From Bugulina stolonifera (Eukaryota > Bryozoa > Gymnolaemata > Cheilostomatida > Bugulidae), in contig OW285187.1 in assembly GCA_935421135.1 (NCBI GenBank), positions 10,354,001 through 10,418,000 of the forward strand: a stretch of 64,000 bases of DNA, in the 5' to 3' direction. A model generated the notes under the pieces. The model made no database searches and was not told where the DNA came from. It saw nothing but the letters and a program-made list of their open reading frames with translations. Below, piece after piece: positions 60,672 to 64,000 of this stretch (positions are counted from its first letter, which is position 1; each line of letters begins with the position of its first letter). The position numbers and the translations under genes were made by a program.

Positions 60672-63600
60672 TCAGTCACATTGAGCCTGAGCGCCAACAT
60701 CAAATGTTTTCTTTATTATATCCCAGTGTGATTTCATGTGTGTGTCTAGTTCTTTCTTCTGTAAGGTCTCGAATCCACACTGACAGCACCTCAATGTGAT
60801 GAGGGGTTTCCCTTCCTTATACAGAGGAGGAGTTGTCTCATCCAGTACATCTGAGAAGGAATAAGAGAAGTCAGTCTCATGGGCGTGGCGCCACATATGA
60901 GACTTGAGGGAAGGTAAATGGTGACATACATAGCCACACATATTACACTTGTACTGCTCCAGCGGCTGTTGTATGTACCTCTTATCATTCACGTGTCGCT
61001 TTAGATGTGACTTCAAACTACAAAAAGAAACCAGAATAAAATGAAAATAGTTGGATACCAGCCTGCAATGGTATGGGTACCATTACACAGTGATATAGTT
61101 CTTCCTGCACAAGAGTCACAGATATGAAGGACAGACACCAGTCCTAGTTATGTAAATACAATTACGCACACTGCGATAACCCACTTATTATAAGCTACTG
61201 GTACCACAGGCAGTAACAGGTAATGGAATAGCAAAATATTACCTTCGGATGCTGAGAGCTACGAATTCACACTGATCACATTTGAGTGTTCTTGGTATCT
61301 GGTCTGAAGGCTTGTCAGCTGGTAGCTTCCCTACAGCTGCTGAGACTGCCGAGTCCAGCAGTGGGTTACCACGATGTAACTTTCTTACCTCGGCACATAA
61401 CTCCTATCATTAAAGCAGTACAAAAACTGGTAGTAATAGTTTAAGATTCCTGATGAAAACTGGTAGCAATATTCTAAGATTCCTAACAAATTGTGTCAAA
61501 ACATATTTGTCTAAAATGACTCGCAATAATTCACTAAAAACATTGATCCTGTATTGTAACAATTGAAATATAGTATTCTAATTAAAGTACATGTAAATGT
61601 GCACCTAAATTGTACTTATCCCCAAGTCACCATTCCCACTAGCATAATTTCTCTACAATAAAACAGAAATGTAAATAATCACCTTCATATGAGTCTGTAA
61701 TTCTTTGATATCAGAGAAGGCTTGTCGGCATGCTATACAGGTGAAGGTAGTGCTGACCTCTGAATGCACTCTCAGGTGGTCTTGGAACGAGTCTATATAG
61801 GACGTAACATAATCACAATGTTCGCAGAAGAATGCTTGTCCATCTTCATGCACTCTACAAGTAGTCAACAGTCGAATGCAAATGATAGATTTTGATCAAT
61901 TTGGCTATACTTGCATGTACTTGCAAGCAATTCAACTGGAAATGTATATTAGGATATTAAATGTAAATGAATAAAAAGAATAACCATTTGGGTTCATATC
62001 TAATAGAACACTATTTACATCATCACTGATTTTAGTATAGCAAAAAAATTATTCTATTTCATAGGAATAAGACTCATACCGTGTATGGGCCCGCAGTTGA
62101 CTCTTATAGTTGAACACCGCTGAACACTGCTTACACTGATACTGTCTGGCCTTACAGTGCTGTATCATATGATCCTGTAGACCTGCATTGTCATTGGCTA
62201 CAAACTCACACAGTGAACATTCATGTGGTTTCTTGTTCTACAAAGATATGTATAGAAGGGAGATATTATAACACACGAATGCTCACTCAGTTTAGCTGTT
62301 GAATGAATTCCATAGATAACCATGAAAGATGTAGAGCAGAAGTCATAAAGTGCTGACGAGAATATGTATACCTTGTGCATCTTCATGTGCTGTCTCATGA
62401 GATGGACAGAAGACCGGTAGTGACAGAGCTTACATCTGTACACAACACCATCGGCAGCAGACTCTGCACTGCTGACACTGTCAAACTCACTGGGTAACAC
62501 ATCTACATCACAGTTGTCCTACAGAGCATACATCCAGAATATCTTTCAACAGAGTCAGTTGAAACACACCATAATAATGGCATCCACAACATAGCCTACG
62601 TGTTTCTCCTTCAAAACGTTCTCTAGTAGCAGATCGAGGTGGACACAATTTATTGCACTATGATTTATTCATCACAACGGCTAGAATAGCAAATTTACAT
62701 TGTCTTATATAGGGTATAACATAGACCTAGTGCACATTGACAGTTACATTGTACATAAGAGATTTTTTGAAGTTGTCATCTCCATCATACTAATAAACAA
62801 CGAGAAGATAATTCTAAACTATACTTTAATTCATTACTAGAGTATTACAAAGAACAGGGCAACGAACCTTATGCCGTGTGATGTGTTCCTGCATCTTCTT
62901 AGATGAAGACGTACGATAGTGGCATGGCTTGCACCGATACATGACACCAGGCATTGTGCTGACGTATACCTCATCTCCCTCTTCAGTTGTGTTGCTTAGA
63001 ACAACATCAACATCCTCAGATATCTACAATATATTCCTTGGATTGCAGTACTTACCAGAATAAACCCATTAACAGCAAAGTTGTGACAAGAGGTGCTAAT
63101 GTTGAGAAAGGTTCACACATACATATTATCAGAAACTATAATCACCTATTTACAACATGAACGCGCGTTTCTGATACGAGATCTGCTAATATGTCAAGCT
63201 GAACATTAGAATTGTCATTAATGTATTTTTTTTTTAAATATACCAACGCCGGTGATATACCAACTTCTATAATACAACAACACCTGTAATATAACACTTA
63301 CTTTGCCATCCATATCTTCAGCCTTCCTTTTGCGTCTTGCCCTACCACCAGGTGGACAAGTGCTATCCTCAGACTGTCCCTCTCGCAGCTGTTCTATCAC
63401 AGCAAGCAGTGATCGGCAAATGCCTGGATGAATTGCACAACAGTGAATTGAGATATCAATATCAACTTGTAGACGCATTTTTGGAATGAATTTATGTATG
63501 TATAGGCCTGCATGGAACATTCACAGTTCACCGTATATTAATAAAATTACGTAAGATTCTAAAATGATATCTCACCTGTTTTTGGTTTATCAACAGAGAG

Positions 63601-63785
63601 GGTATCGCTGGCCTGACCGCTGTCCGAGCTGATTGAAATTTCTGAGACCACAACCTCTTCATACGCTATACCCCCGAGAACTGAACTGTCAGAGCCAGCC
63701 TTGTCTGCAGAGGCATCTGTAGGCACATCATCCACTGGTTCATAAATATACCCAGCTGGAGGACAAGCTGGGTTAATATTCGGAC
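60672..63785 (-). CDS. Multi-C2H2 zinc-finger protein, 5' end outside the window
   Basis: Exons in transcript order: 63576-63785, 63302-63423, 62868-63023, 62372-62518, 62080-62237, 61683-61854, 61243-61403, 60672-61017; about 490 codons, with upstream exons beyond 64000. An acidic/serine region (EEVVVSEISISSDSGQ) and a basic RARRKRKAED nuclear-localisation-like stretch come first. At least eight C2H2 fingers follow, for example YRCKPCHYRTSSSKKM, YRCKLCHYRSSVHLM, FFCEHCDYVTSYIDSF and YKCNMCGYVCHHLPSLKSHM. The last lies in the terminal exon and ends TLQKKELDTHMKSH. Finger spacing and the PSLKSHMWRH signature recall ZNF507, a nuclear DNA-binding protein, but other long C2H2 proteins are possible. 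One finger-like block (CIACRQAFSDIKELQTHMK) lacks a clear second His. Likely a transcriptional regulator. Confidence 0.88.
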
Positions 63786-64000
63786 CTGAAACCGACCAGT
63801 CAATAGTTAATGCTTATAGCATGTAACTGCACCCTACATTAGAAATTTATTAAAACAACCAAGGAAGTCCCAGCAGGCATCAAACTAAGTAGGTAGTTGG
63901 AGGTGCTGCGTAGTAGAGCCTAACGCATACACATCATGGTAGATAGGACATAGGCAAGACAAACAAGGCTATTTATACTCAGAATACACAACCTACAACC
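63786..64000. other. Intron of the zinc-finger gene, window edge
   Basis: The sequence beyond the phase-1 acceptor at 63786-63787 is intronic. The next upstream exon is not inside the window. Confidence 0.5.

Overview
The window is eukaryotic, almost certainly from an early-branching animal. It is AT-rich, its genes are split into many short exons with canonical GT-AG introns mostly of about 50-900 bp, and it carries metazoan families (tetraspanin, an F-BAR/RhoGAP/SH3 protein of the srGAP type, a multi-C2H2 zinc-finger protein). A demosponge is my best guess from compactness and the TIR/SAM gene content, but that is inference. All gene models below were assembled by hand from splice sites, reading phase and protein similarity; no RNA evidence was available.

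Layout. 1-16.4 kb: three related TIR/SAM genes on the + strand. They are the C-terminal SAM exons of a first gene, a short TIR-only gene, and a complete 740-residue protein with an ARM-like region, a TIR domain and a SAM domain in that order. All share phase-1 introns at the same places. Between them lie a dead mariner, a 5'-truncated Penelope-like element with a frameshift and a hammerhead-ribozyme-like fold, and MITE-like repeats. 16.4-20.7 kb: repeats, including a second dead mariner. 20.7-34.5 kb: srGAP-like gene on the - strand (17 exons, 821 aa). Its introns contain a 288-bp-arm inverted repeat, a SINE with a perfect 17-bp target duplication and minisatellites. 34.5-39.3 kb: intergenic, with two non-LTR reverse-transcriptase fragments in opposite orientation. 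39.3-44.4 kb: eIF2D on + (15 exons, 566 aa). 45.9-48.3 kb: tetraspanin on + (7 exons, 252 aa). 48.9-58.0 kb: CTR9, the TPR subunit of the Paf1 complex, on - (21 exons, 1121 aa). 58.9-60.1 kb: a hAT-like non-autonomous element with 18-bp terminal inverted repeats and an 8-bp target duplication. 60.7 kb to the right edge: a C2H2 zinc-finger gene on -, open at its N-terminal end.

Functionally, eIF2D (translation), CTR9 (transcription elongation) and srGAP (Rho signalling and membrane shape) are unrelated housekeeping or cell-biology genes that happen to be neighbours. The TIR cluster is the accessory part and probably serves innate immunity or NAD-linked signalling. The two most unusual signals are the ARM-TIR-SAM domain order, which is permuted relative to SARM1, and the intronic minisatellites that begin at, and copy, the 5' splice site.
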